Part shown: positions 8,900-17,529 of the stretch, one piece after another | How positions within the stretch are numbered: position 1 is the stretch's first letter | Layout of the letters: every line of letters begins with the position of its first letter | NCBI GenBank assembly: GCA_021733925.1 | Contig: JAIPJY010000002.1 | Span: 163,701 to 227,700 of the forward strand | Direction of reading: 5' to 3' | Source of the DNA: Prosthecobacter sp. | Lineage (GTDB): Bacteria > Verrucomicrobiota > Verrucomicrobiia > Verrucomicrobiales > Verrucomicrobiaceae | DNA: 64,000 nt | Translations under genes and position numbers: made by a program | The notes under the pieces: generated by a model | Told to the model about the DNA's origin: nothing | Seen by the model: only the letters and a program-made list of their open reading frames with translations | Database searches by the model: none

Positions 8900-10021
8900 A
8901 TGTCTGTTGTATCTAAAGGTCTCGAAGGAATCGTAGCTGCTGAAACTCGTCTCGGGGAGGTGAACGGCGCGGAAGGCATCTTGTTTTATTGTGGTTATGA
9001 CATCAACGAGCTCGTCAAAGTCAGCTATGAAGAGGTTGTTTACCTGCTTTATTACAACAAGCTCCCCAATCGCGCCGAACTCAACAAGCTGACCACTGCG
9101 CTCCGTGCAGAACGTGAGCTTCCGCAGGGTGTCATTGACTTCCTCAAGGCTGCGCCGAAAACCGCGAAGCCCATCGATGTCATGCGCACCGCCGTCTCGA
9201 TGCTCGGCTGCTATGACTTGAGTCGTTATGACCTTGAAGTCAGTGAAAACATGGCCAATGCCATCCGCCTGACTTCGCAGATCGGGGTCATTGCGGCTTA
9301 CTTCCATCGTGCGCGCCAAGGGCTGGAACTGCCTCCTGTGCGCAAGGACCTCAGCGAAGCCGCCCACTTCCTGTATCTGATGAACGGCGAAGTGCCGAGC
9401 AAGGAGGCCGAAAAGACCCTCGACATCGCCTACATCCTGCATGCCGAACACGGATTCAATGCCTCCACCTTCACCGCCCGCGTCGTGGCTTCGACGCTGA
9501 GCGACATGTTCTCGGCCATCAGTGCCGCCATCGGTGCCCTCAAAGGACCGCTGCACGGCGGTGCCAATGAAGGCGTGATCCACATGCTCGAAGAGATCGG
9601 ATCGCCTGACAAGGTGGATGCCTGGGTCGCCGACGCCCTTGCTCAGAAGAAAAAGATCATGGGCATTGGCCATCGCGTTTACAAGGTGCTCGACCCCCGC
9701 GCTCCGCATCTGCGTGAGATGGCGATACAGCTCACCAGCCAGTTGGGAGAGTCAAAGTGGATCCAGATGTCCGAGCGCATCGCCCAGATCATGCGCGAGC
9801 AGAAGGGCCTGAATGCGAATGTCGATTTCTACAGCGCCACGGTTTACTACAGCCTCGGCATTCCGACCGACCTGTTCACACCGATCTTCGCCATCGCCCG
9901 TATGAGCGGCTGGACCGCCCATGTGCTGGAGCAGTGGAGCGAAAACCGCCTGTTCCGTCCGCTCAGCCAATACGTCGGCAAACCGTATGGCCAGAAGGTC
10001 GTGCCGATTGACGAGCGCTGA
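8900..10021 (+). CDS. gltA: Citrate synthase
   Basis: The enzyme condenses acetyl-CoA and oxaloacetate to citrate in the TCA cycle. At 373 aa it belongs to the shorter citrate/2-methylcitrate synthase type. The catalytic residues are visible: His in GPLHGG (about 218), His in GIGHRVYK (about 256) and Asp in NVDFYSA (about 308). The N-terminus (SKGLEGIVAAETRLGEVNG) is typical. The sequence alone does not fully exclude a 2-methylcitrate synthase, but no prp genes are nearby, so gltA is favoured. It is monocistronic and divergent from the phosphatase gene across a 172-bp gap. Confidence 0.9.
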   Translation: MSVVSKGLEGIVAAETRLGEVNGAEGILFYCGYDINELVKVSYEEVVYLLYYNKLPNRAELNKLTTALRAERELPQGVIDFLKAAPKTAKPIDVMRTAVSMLGCYDLSRYDLEVSENMANAIRLTSQIGVIAAYFHRARQGLELPPVRKDLSEAAHFLYLMNGEVPSKEAEKTLDIAYILHAEHGFNASTFTARVVASTLSDMFSAISAAIGALKGPLHGGANEGVIHMLEEIGSPDKVDAWVADALAQKKKIMGIGHRVYKVLDPRAPHLREMAIQLTSQLGESKWIQMSERIAQIMREQKGLNANVDFYSATVYYSLGIPTDLFTPIFAIARMSGWTAHVLEQWSENRLFRPLSQYVGKPYGQKVVPIDER

Positions 10022-10052
10022 TTGAAGCGGTCGGAGCGTGGATTTGGCTAAT

Positions 10053-10090
10053 TTTGCATGCTGCAAAGGTGGCAAAACCTTGTGTTTGCC
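10053..10090. repeat. Nested inverted repeats between gltA and the next gene
   Basis: Three overlapping perfect palindromes occupy the short gap: TTTGCA-TGC-TGCAAA (10053-10067), AAGGT-GGCAAA-ACCTT (10066-10081) and GGCAAA-N8-TTTGCC (10071-10090). The last ends 17 nt before the ATG at 10108. They could form alternative mRNA hairpins at the gltA 3' end or be protein-binding operators for the downstream gene. No T-run follows, so a simple intrinsic terminator is unlikely. Confidence 0.5.
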
Positions 10091-10107
10091 ATTAACGTAG
10101 ATGTTTC

Positions 10108-11931
10108 ATGCGTCTCCTTTCAACTGTCGGAGCCGTCGCTGTGGTGCTCGGCACGCAACTGATGGCGCAGCCAGCTACACGTCTCGTGTGGCAGCCGGTG
10201 CAGGAGTATTTCATTCATCGTGATGAAAAGCAGCAGGTGGTCGCGGGGACCAAGCGGCTGAATTCGTTCACCGCTTACACGCACATCGGCACCGATTTCG
10301 GCTTTCATGGGCCGGCGGAGCACGAAATCGAATGGCTGACGGATGAAATCGTGGTGCACCTCGGCCAGCAGCCGGAGGCATGGGCGGGCATGTGGCACAG
10401 CCTGGCCGGGCAGGCGCGGAATACCGACCGAGTGATGGATTTCACGCATGCCTTTCCCGAGCCGGTCACTGCCGGATACCAGCCACGCGTCACGGCGGTG
10501 ATGATCAAGGCCGCCGGGCAGGGCAAGATCAAGGTCGAAATCAAATCTCCCACCGACGAATTGCGCTGGACGCAGATGATCGAGCCCAATGATCCGCACT
10601 ACCAAATGTTCGTGCATCCCGTGGCCCCGGAGGCTGTGCGGGACGGGAAAACCATCGTGTGGACGGCAGAACCTGGTGCGGAAGTGAAAGTGTCAGGCCT
10701 GTTTCTCGGCATCGAGATGCCCCAGATCCCCTGGGATGCCTATGCTTTCCTCGCCTCGTATTCGAAGATCGCGCGCAGTTATTCCATTGAGACCGGTTTC
10801 GTGCGTGATCGTGCCCACATTGAGGAGGGGGCGTTTGAGTCTGTCTCCGCCACCGGCATGTACGTCCTGGCCTCGGCGGCTGCTGCGCAGGAGCCGTTGG
10901 GCGTCGTGACAGCAGATTACGCACGCTGGGTGCTCGCGCGGACGCATGAGGCGATGAAGAAGCTCAAAACCGGGCGCGGACTGCTGCCGCATTTTGTGCA
11001 TCGGCTTGGGCATGAGAACGCCTACTGCATCCATCCGGGCACCGAATTCAGCACGGTGGACACGGCGATCTACGCACAGTCCATGCTGCTGGCAGCGATC
11101 ATGCTGGATGTGCCCTCAGTGGCCGAAGACCTCATCCAGCAGATCAAAGAGATCGACTTCAATCTGCTGCACCTGCCCGATGGCCATCTCTCGCACGGTC
11201 TTGCCGACGACGGCATCACACTTCTGCCGCATGGCTGGCATGACTGGGGCGGTGAAACAACCCTGGTGATGCTCATGGAAGGCATCGCCAACCCCGAACA
11301 CCGCCCGCCTCCCATGCGTTCTCCGGGAAAGGCCTGGCAGGGCACCGGATTCATCACCGAACTGCAGAGTTTGTTTCATCCCGATTTCGACAGTGATGTG
11401 CCCGATGCGCATGACGGTGTCCGCTGGCTCAGTGTGCGCCGTGCCATGCTGGGGGCGCAGCGTGCCTACATTCCAAATCGCTGGCCGCAGTCCCATGCGG
11501 CACGCAACGGCATCTACGGTCTCTCTGCGGGAGAAAATCAGGCAGGCAATGGCTACTATGTGGGCGGCGTCGATCTGCCGGACCAAAAGCTCATCCATCC
11601 GCACTACATCCTGATGTCTTCCACACTGAACCCGCAGACAGCGGAGACGTATGGCCTGCTGGAGCGCATGGAGAAGGCCAGCTACTTCCCGCCATGGGGC
11701 ATGGTCGAAAATCTCAATGTCGATGGCCGCAGCTACCTGCCGATGGAAGGATCGCTGAATGCCGGCTTCGAGGCTCTGAGCGCCTACCATCTGTTCGCCA
11801 AACACCGCAAAATCCCGGACGCCATTTATGAGGCCAGCCTGAAAAGTCCGCAAATTCGCCGCGCCATGCAGCTGTTCTATCCCACTGCACCCAAGCCAGC
11901 GGGTGGGGACAAGGAGACCGCCTCGCAGTAG
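10108..11931 (+). CDS. Exported protein of unknown function, possible alpha/alpha-barrel
   Basis: The 607-aa protein has a signal peptide (LLSTVGAVAVVLGTQLMAQ). The first third (about 25-210) looks beta-rich, the rest helical with Trp- and His-rich segments (LPHGWHDWGGETTLVM, LPHFVHRLGHENAYCIHPG). Such repeated helix pairs are seen in alpha/alpha-barrel glycosidases, but no catalytic signature of a named glycoside hydrolase family is recognised. An exported carbohydrate-active role is inference only. It stands alone between gltA and obg with an inverted-repeat cluster just upstream. Confidence 0.75.
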   Translation: MRLLSTVGAVAVVLGTQLMAQPATRLVWQPVQEYFIHRDEKQQVVAGTKRLNSFTAYTHIGTDFGFHGPAEHEIEWLTDEIVVHLGQQPEAWAGMWHSLAGQARNTDRVMDFTHAFPEPVTAGYQPRVTAVMIKAAGQGKIKVEIKSPTDELRWTQMIEPNDPHYQMFVHPVAPEAVRDGKTIVWTAEPGAEVKVSGLFLGIEMPQIPWDAYAFLASYSKIARSYSIETGFVRDRAHIEEGAFESVSATGMYVLASAAAAQEPLGVVTADYARWVLARTHEAMKKLKTGRGLLPHFVHRLGHENAYCIHPGTEFSTVDTAIYAQSMLLAAIMLDVPSVAEDLIQQIKEIDFNLLHLPDGHLSHGLADDGITLLPHGWHDWGGETTLVMLMEGIANPEHRPPPMRSPGKAWQGTGFITELQSLFHPDFDSDVPDAHDGVRWLSVRRAMLGAQRAYIPNRWPQSHAARNGIYGLSAGENQAGNGYYVGGVDLPDQKLIHPHYILMSSTLNPQTAETYGLLERMEKASYFPPWGMVENLNVDGRSYLPMEGSLNAGFEALSAYHLFAKHRKIPDAIYEASLKSPQIRRAMQLFYPTAPKPAGGDKETASQ

Positions 11932-11989
11932 CAGGGACATGAAGCTAAGCCTTGCTCCCATGCCCATCCCCGGTTAACTGGACCGTCAC

Positions 11990-13027
11990 ATGTTTGTCGA
12001 TCAAATCAAAGTTCATGCACGCGCCGGTAAAGGCGGCGATGGCAGCGCCCATTTCCATCGCGGAAAATTTCGTCCCAAAGGCGGCCCTGACGGCGGCGAT
12101 GGCGGGAACGGGGGCAGCCTCATCCTGCTGGTCGATCCCAGCACGGACAGCCTCCGCAATTACGTCTTCAACAACCGTCTCATAGCTGAAGACGGCGCCA
12201 AGGGCGGTGCGACACAGTGCTCCGGCCGCAGCGGCAAGGATGTGGTTTATAAAGTGCCGCCGGGAACGCTCATCAGTCGCGTCATCAAGGAATACGACAA
12301 CGAAACCAATGAACTTGTCACCCGCTACGAGCCCGTGGCTGACCTGACCGAGACCAATTCCACCTACGTGCTCTGCAAAGGCGGCAAAGGCGGGAAGGGG
12401 AACGTGCATTTCAAAACTTCCACGCATCAGGCCCCTCGTGAATTTACCCCCGGCACTGCCGGTGAAGAAGACGACTTCCACTTTGAGATGCGCTCCATCG
12501 CCGATGCCGGCTTCGTCGGTGCGCCGAATGCAGGCAAATCGACGCTGCTCTCAAAGCTGAGCGCCGCCAAGCCGAAGATCGCGAATTATCCCTTCACCAC
12601 GCTGCAACCGATGGTCGGCGTGATCGAGTTTGGCCCCAACCGACGCGGCAGCCTGGCGGACATTCCGGGGTTGATCGAAGGCGCGCACGAAAACATCGGC
12701 CTCGGCCATGATTTCCTGCGCCACATCATGCGCTGCCGCGTCCTCCTCTTCGTCGTCGATACCGCCGGCACCGAAGGCCGCGATCCTGTCTCGGACTTGG
12801 AAATTGTGCGCAAAGAGGTCTCCCTCTACTCCGAAGAACTCGCCAAACGCCCTTGGTGCATCATCGCCAACAAGATCGACCTCCCCGAGGCGGCGGAAAA
12901 CCTCGTCCACTTCAAGGAGCGCTTCAAACGCATCAAAGTCCATCCCGTCTCCGCCGAAACCGGCGAAGGTCTCGACAAGCTGCGCAAGTGGCTCGACGAT
13001 AAAATTGGTCAGGACGTCGACTGGTGA
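11990..13027 (+). CDS. obg: GTPase Obg/CgtA
   Basis: The 345-aa ribosome-associated GTPase acts in 50S assembly and stress control. The N-terminal Obg fold is unmistakable, with glycine-rich repeats (GKGGDG, GPDGGDGGNGG, GKGGKGN) over residues 1-160. The G domain has G1 GAPNAGKST (about 177), the switch region with NYPFTTL, G3 DIPGL, and G4 NKIDL. There is no C-terminal OCT domain, which is normal for many phyla. The usual partners rplU-rpmA are not in the window. Confidence 0.97.
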   Translation: MFVDQIKVHARAGKGGDGSAHFHRGKFRPKGGPDGGDGGNGGSLILLVDPSTDSLRNYVFNNRLIAEDGAKGGATQCSGRSGKDVVYKVPPGTLISRVIKEYDNETNELVTRYEPVADLTETNSTYVLCKGGKGGKGNVHFKTSTHQAPREFTPGTAGEEDDFHFEMRSIADAGFVGAPNAGKSTLLSKLSAAKPKIANYPFTTLQPMVGVIEFGPNRRGSLADIPGLIEGAHENIGLGHDFLRHIMRCRVLLFVVDTAGTEGRDPVSDLEIVRKEVSLYSEELAKRPWCIIANKIDLPEAAENLVHFKERFKRIKVHPVSAETGEGLDKLRKWLDDKIGQDVDW

Positions 13028-13081
13028 GGCCGGAAATGGATGGCTGGTTGAAATCCATCTGGCTTGAACCATAATGAGGCC

Positions 13082-13312
13082 ATGAGCACGGAAGCCATCC
13101 TTCAGGCATTCACCCTCTTGGAGCCAGCGCAGCAGATCCAGCTTGTCGAAGACATGTGGGACAGAATTGCACAGTCTGATGAGCCGCCCCCGCTCACCAC
13201 CGAGCAGCATGAAGAATTGACCCGGCGCAAGGCGGCTTATGTCAGCGGCTCAAGCCAGGGCCGTTCATGGAGTGAAGTGAAAAACACTCTGCTCGGAAAC
13301 GATGGCCGTTGA
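13082..13312 (+). CDS. Addiction-module antitoxin (TIGR02574-like)
   Basis: This 76-aa acidic protein has the pattern of the 'putative addiction module component' family: an N-terminal helix (LQAFTLLEPAQQIQLVEDMWD) and a C-terminal toxin-binding tail (TRRKAAYVSGSSQGRSWSEVKN). Such antitoxins normally precede a RelE/ParE-family toxin with overlapping codons. Here the next frame does start inside the antitoxin's last codons (ATG 13302) but is broken after about a dozen residues, so the antitoxin is probably an orphan left at the edge of the inserted restriction-modification locus. Confidence 0.8.
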   Translation: MSTEAILQAFTLLEPAQQIQLVEDMWDRIAQSDEPPPLTTEQHEELTRRKAAYVSGSSQGRSWSEVKNTLLGNDGR

Positions 13313-13433
13313 ATCGATCATTTTGCCAGAGGCTGTAGTCCTGGACCTCCCGGCTTGCATCACCTCGCCGGCCTCCCTACTCTCGCCCCCTCAATGCCTG
13401 GCAAATACGACCACCTCAGCAAAGAACAGCTAA
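13302..13433 (+). pseudogene. Remnant of RelE/ParE-family toxin start
   Basis: An ATG overlapping the antitoxin stop opens a 43-codon frame. Its first residues (MAVESIILPEAV) resemble the first beta strand of RelE/ParE toxins. The rest (LPACITSPASLLSPPQCL) is not toxin-like and runs into the methyltransferase start region. The simplest reading is that the toxin was cut off after about 12 codons by the event that brought in the restriction-modification genes. With only a dozen informative residues, this remains a suggestion. Confidence 0.35.
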
Positions 13434-15017
13434 TCGCCCTCCTGGAGGAGCGAGAGAAAGAGAAGCGGCTAGGGCTGGTGTGGGAGCGTGATCCGGCGCT
13501 CGTCGGGCGTGATGAAAGTGTGAATGAGCAATTTGTCACACTCAACCATGACAAGGCGGCTTCCTGCGGCAGTGGGGCGCAGCGAAATCTCATCATCGAG
13601 GGGGGACAATTACGATGCTCTGCGGCTGCTGCGAATGACGCACGCCGGGCGGGTCAAGTGCATCTACATCGACCCGCCCTATAACACTGGAAACCGCGAC
13701 TTCATATACAACGACCGCTTCATCAACAAAGAGGATGGCTGGCGGCACAGCAAGTGGATCGAGTTCATGCACCGCCGCCTCATCCTCGCCAAGGACCTGC
13801 TGCGGGAGGATGGCGTTATCTTTGTCTCCATCGACGATAATGAGCTGTTCCATCTCGGGATGCTCATGAATGAAGTGTTCGGGGAGGGGAATTGGATCTC
13901 CACAATGATCTGGAAGAAGAGCTATGGAGGTGGTGCGAAAGCCAAGCATATCGTGGGATTGCACGAGTATGTGCTCTGCTATGCGTGCAACAAAGGCGCA
14001 ATAGAAACCATTGATCTGCCGCCCAGCGATGAAGTGCGGCGCTACTACAAGTTTACTGACGAGAAGTTTGCTGAGAGAGGTCCTTATCGTCTTCAACCAC
14101 TCGCAACCACGAGCATGGATGCCCGGCCAAACCTTCGCTATTCAGTTCCATTCGAGGGGGAAGAGATATGGCCTGAGAAACAATGGCAGTGGGCCAAAGA
14201 ACGAGCTCTGACTGCTTTGGCGAATAATGAGCTTTCGATCAACAAAACGAAGAAAGGTTGGTCGGTAAACTACAAACAGTATCTTTTTGGCAGTGATGGG
14301 GAGGAACGGGCAGCAAAGATGTATTCGGTCCTCGACGGTCCCTACACGCAAGCTGGCACAGGTGAGGTCAAAGATCTGCTTGGAGATGGCAAAGCATTTT
14401 CATTTCCGAAGCCATCCAACATGGTTTTGGCTCTTCTCCGCCACCTACACCAGGATAAGAATGCCGTTGTTGTAGACTTCTTCGCCGGCAGCGGTACCAC
14501 AGGCCACGCGGTCTTGAAGCTCAATGCCGAGGACGGCGGCAGCCGCCAATTCATTCTTGTTTCTAGCACGGAGGCGACAGACGAAGAGCCCGACAAGAAC
14601 CTTTGCCGCGATGTCTGCGCAAAGCGTTTGAAGCGTGTCTGCGAAGGCTACGGTGGTGTGGGTGGCCTTGAAGGCGGCTTTGCCTACCTGCGGATCGAAA
14701 AGATGGAGCCGGGGCGTCTGCTGCGCCGACTCCAACATGAGCAGGTCTGGATCACGCTTCAGATGCTCCACCTTGATGCGCTCACGCCGGAGGCTCCCGG
14801 CGGGATTGTCTGGGCAGCAGGCGAAGGCAGGCGGCGGTTGATTTACCTGACCCAGACGAACGAAAAAACCTGGGGGCCTCTTGAACGGGCACTGGAGGAG
14901 AATCGCCGTGCCACCATTTACACCTGGCAGCCTGAACTGGTGAAACATCATGCGCCGAAGGCCACGGTGCGTCCCATCCCCAAATTCCTCATGGAAAGGC
15001 TCGGCATCCACTCATGA
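13394..15017 (+). pseudogene. Type III-like N6-adenine DNA methyltransferase (Mod), one-base frameshift
   Basis: Frame one starts at ATG 13394 (MPGKYDHLSKEQLIALLEER) and carries family-typical sequence up to NLIIEG. The family continuation, GDNYDALRLLRMTHAGRVK, is in the +1 frame after a G6 run at 13600-13605. Removing one G gives 540 codons without interruption, the normal length. The catalytic motif DPPYNTGN (about residue 95) precedes the AdoMet motif DFFAGSGTTGHA, the beta-class order. The stop overlaps the ATG of the restriction subunit (ATGA). As sequenced, the full protein is not made unless ribosomes frameshift; phase variation, a true mutation or a base-call error are all possible. 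ATG 13524 in the downstream frame gives a 497-aa product whose first 27 residues are out of family register. Confidence 0.85.
13600..13605 (+). repeat. G6 homopolymer at the Mod frameshift
   Basis: Six consecutive G residues mark the point where the methyltransferase changes frame. Five Gs would restore E-G-D-N-Y, the conserved family reading. A run of six is short for classical phase variation but is the obvious slippage site. Confidence 0.85.
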
Positions 15018-17479
15018 TCTCCCTGCGTCCCTTTCAAGAAGCCCCGGTGGAAAGCGCTCTGAGCGTGTTCCGCTATCTCGCTGCGCAAATTCCACAACTG
15101 AACGAGACCGACCGTGCCGCTGCCGTGGCGCAAAACGGTGCGCTGCTGCTGCACGCGCCCACCGGTGCAGGCAAGACGGTGATGGCAGGCTACCTCGCCG
15201 AGCAGATGAGCACGGAGCACAAGGTGGTGTGGTTCTGGTTCACTCCTTTCAAGGGGCTGGTGGATCAGTCAGAGCAGAGTCTGCGCGCGAACTTCCCCGG
15301 CCTGAGAACACGGCGGTTGGCAGATGATCGCAATCTAGGCAAGACGAAGGCTGGTGATGTGTGGGTGACGACGTGGCAGCTCGTAGCCGCGAGCAATACG
15401 GACGGTCGCCGCGTACGCAACGACAGGGAGGACAATCCCAGCGTTGACAACTTGATGGACCAGCTCCGACAGAAGGGCTTCATGATCGGAGTGATCGTGG
15501 ATGAGGCGCACCATGGCTTCCGCAAGACCACGCAGGCGTTTGAGTTCTACAAGACGGTCATCAAACCTGACTTTACACTGCTGGTCACGGCTACGCCGGA
15601 TGACAAGGAAGCCGAGAGCTTTTACAAGGACGCAGGCTTTAAGCGGATGCCGCACATCGTCATTCACCGCAGTGAAGCCGTGGCTGCCGGACTGGTGAAA
15701 CCCAGCGTGCGTTCGGTGGCGTTGATCGCGAAACCCGGACAGGAGAACCTGGTGGACTTTGAGACGACGGCCATCCGTGAGGCCACGAAGACGCACTATG
15801 GCATCAAGGCAGAACTGGAGAAGCAAGGCATCCCGCTGACACCACTGATGCTGGTGCAGGTGGACAGCACCAGCGGCACTGAGAAGCGGGTGATGAAGAA
15901 GCTGCTGGCGAATGGCTTCAAAGAAGACCAGATTGCCCTCTACACAGCGAAGGAGCCAGACGCGAGCCTGAGGACGCTGGCTTATGACACAAGCAAAGAG
16001 GTGCTTGTCTTCAAGATGGCGGTGGCGCTCGGATTCGACGCGCCGCGTGCCTGGACGCTGGTTTCCATGCGCGGCATCGTGGATGAGGACTTCGGCACGC
16101 AGATCGTGGGCCGTCTCATGCGTGTGCATGAACTCTGTCAGGGAAAGGCTCTGCCAGATGCGCTGAATCATGCCTATGTCTTCCTGGCTGACATGGAAAG
16201 CCAGAAGGGACTGGAGCAGGCAGCGGACAAACTCAACCGAGTCAAAACTCAGTTCGCCAGTGTGGCCGCTTATTCCGTGGTGGTGCAGGTGGGCGGGGAG
16301 AATCAACTCCAGGTCATCCGCAACGGCCAGCCGGAGCTTTTGCCCGATGAGAAGACCCGCCCGGCCCTGGAAGATCTGAAGCCCACAGAGGAAGAGACGA
16401 CTGGAGATGATCCGCCGCCTTCTCCGAAGCCTGTGGAGACGGGGACTGGATGGTTCGACATCTTTGGCGGACTCGATCAAAGAGACACACCGCCAACAAG
16501 TGGCGAGAAGTCTGCAACGACGGCACCATCTGCCACAGGGATGATCCGCTACCCTATGAAGAGCGGCATTCCTGCCCGCCTCCGCAAGGAGACGATGAAG
16601 CAGAGCACCGCAGGGTTTGAGGAGGCGATCATTGCCAATGCAGACCTGAGTTCCGTGATCGTACTGGACGGGCTGCGGCGTGCTGTGGAGATTACACGGC
16701 GGGAGAAAGGCATCTTTGACCCCAGTGCTGAGGCGAGCACCCAGACCAAGATTCAAGCGACCCTTGACCGGCAGGCAACCGAGCTGCAAGCGCAGCAGTT
16801 AATCCTGAGTCTGGATGGTCTCGCCGACAAGAAGCGTCTGGATGAGCTGCTGCTTCAAAGGATCGCCAAAGAACTGCGTCAGTCGGGCAACACGGCGGCA
16901 GACAATGCCGACGAGGTGGAATACACGCAGGCGATGATCCTGGTGCAGCACCCGGACCTGCTGCGCAAAGCCCAGCGGAAGTCGTTGGCGAGCTTTGTGG
17001 AAGTCGTGGATGCGTCACCGCTGCCGGTGGAGCTTCTCTCCGACTCTGCTTTGTCCGAATCTCCCGGCAATATCTATGGCCGGATGCCCCAGGGGATGAA
17101 CACATGGGAAACTGCCTTTGCCGAATGGCTGGACACCGAGGCGGCGGAAGTGGTGAATTGGTGGCACCGCAACCCCGGCTCTGGAGATACATCCGTCGTC
17201 ACGGTGCTGCCAGATGGGAGCCGCTTCTTCCCCGACTTCATCATCAGCGTCAAAGGCCGCTCAAAGCCTGACGGCATCCTGCTGGTGGATACCAAGCGCG
17301 CCATCAACGATGACCTCAACGCCGTGCCCAAGACGGTGGTCAGCCACCGTGAATATGGACGGGCGATGATCCTCAGAAAAGACGGCAACCGTTGGATGAC
17401 CGTCCGCTATGATGAGACGCGTGACAAGAACGTGGAAGATCAGGTGCTCCACCCTGACCTGCTGGCGCATTTTTCATGA
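15014..17479 (+). CDS. Type III-like restriction subunit (DEAD/DEAH helicase-nuclease, Res)
   Basis: The 821-aa protein has an SF2 helicase core: Walker A APTGAGKT (about residue 52), DEAH box VIVDEAHHGF (about 163), motif III TATPDD and motif VI QIVGRLMRVHE. The C-terminal region contains a PD-(D/E)xK-like nuclease signature, PDFIIS followed by LLVDTKRAI (about 741-765). This architecture fits ATP-dependent restriction subunits that partner with Mod. A proline/threonine-rich linker (about 455-515) separates the parts. It is coupled to mod by an ATGA overlap. If mod is off, an active Res could be harmful unless, as in type III enzymes, cleavage needs the Mod subunit. Confidence 0.88.
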   Translation: MISLRPFQEAPVESALSVFRYLAAQIPQLNETDRAAAVAQNGALLLHAPTGAGKTVMAGYLAEQMSTEHKVVWFWFTPFKGLVDQSEQSLRANFPGLRTRRLADDRNLGKTKAGDVWVTTWQLVAASNTDGRRVRNDREDNPSVDNLMDQLRQKGFMIGVIVDEAHHGFRKTTQAFEFYKTVIKPDFTLLVTATPDDKEAESFYKDAGFKRMPHIVIHRSEAVAAGLVKPSVRSVALIAKPGQENLVDFETTAIREATKTHYGIKAELEKQGIPLTPLMLVQVDSTSGTEKRVMKKLLANGFKEDQIALYTAKEPDASLRTLAYDTSKEVLVFKMAVALGFDAPRAWTLVSMRGIVDEDFGTQIVGRLMRVHELCQGKALPDALNHAYVFLADMESQKGLEQAADKLNRVKTQFASVAAYSVVVQVGGENQLQVIRNGQPELLPDEKTRPALEDLKPTEEETTGDDPPPSPKPVETGTGWFDIFGGLDQRDTPPTSGEKSATTAPSATGMIRYPMKSGIPARLRKETMKQSTAGFEEAIIANADLSSVIVLDGLRRAVEITRREKGIFDPSAEASTQTKIQATLDRQATELQAQQLILSLDGLADKKRLDELLLQRIAKELRQSGNTAADNADEVEYTQAMILVQHPDLLRKAQRKSLASFVEVVDASPLPVELLSDSALSESPGNIYGRMPQGMNTWETAFAEWLDTEAAEVVNWWHRNPGSGDTSVVTVLPDGSRFFPDFIISVKGRSKPDGILLVDTKRAINDDLNAVPKTVVSHREYGRAMILRKDGNRWMTVRYDETRDKNVEDQVLHPDLLAHFS

Positions 17480-17529
17480 TTGAGGTTGTGCCGTGGGAAG
17501 GCGGCTTTTAGCTTGGATGCTCCTTCTGC

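Noticed and set aside
15335-16789. 484-codon minus-strand frame inside the restriction subunit
   Set aside because: The plus strand has all helicase motifs in one frame; the antisense product has no recognisable motif.
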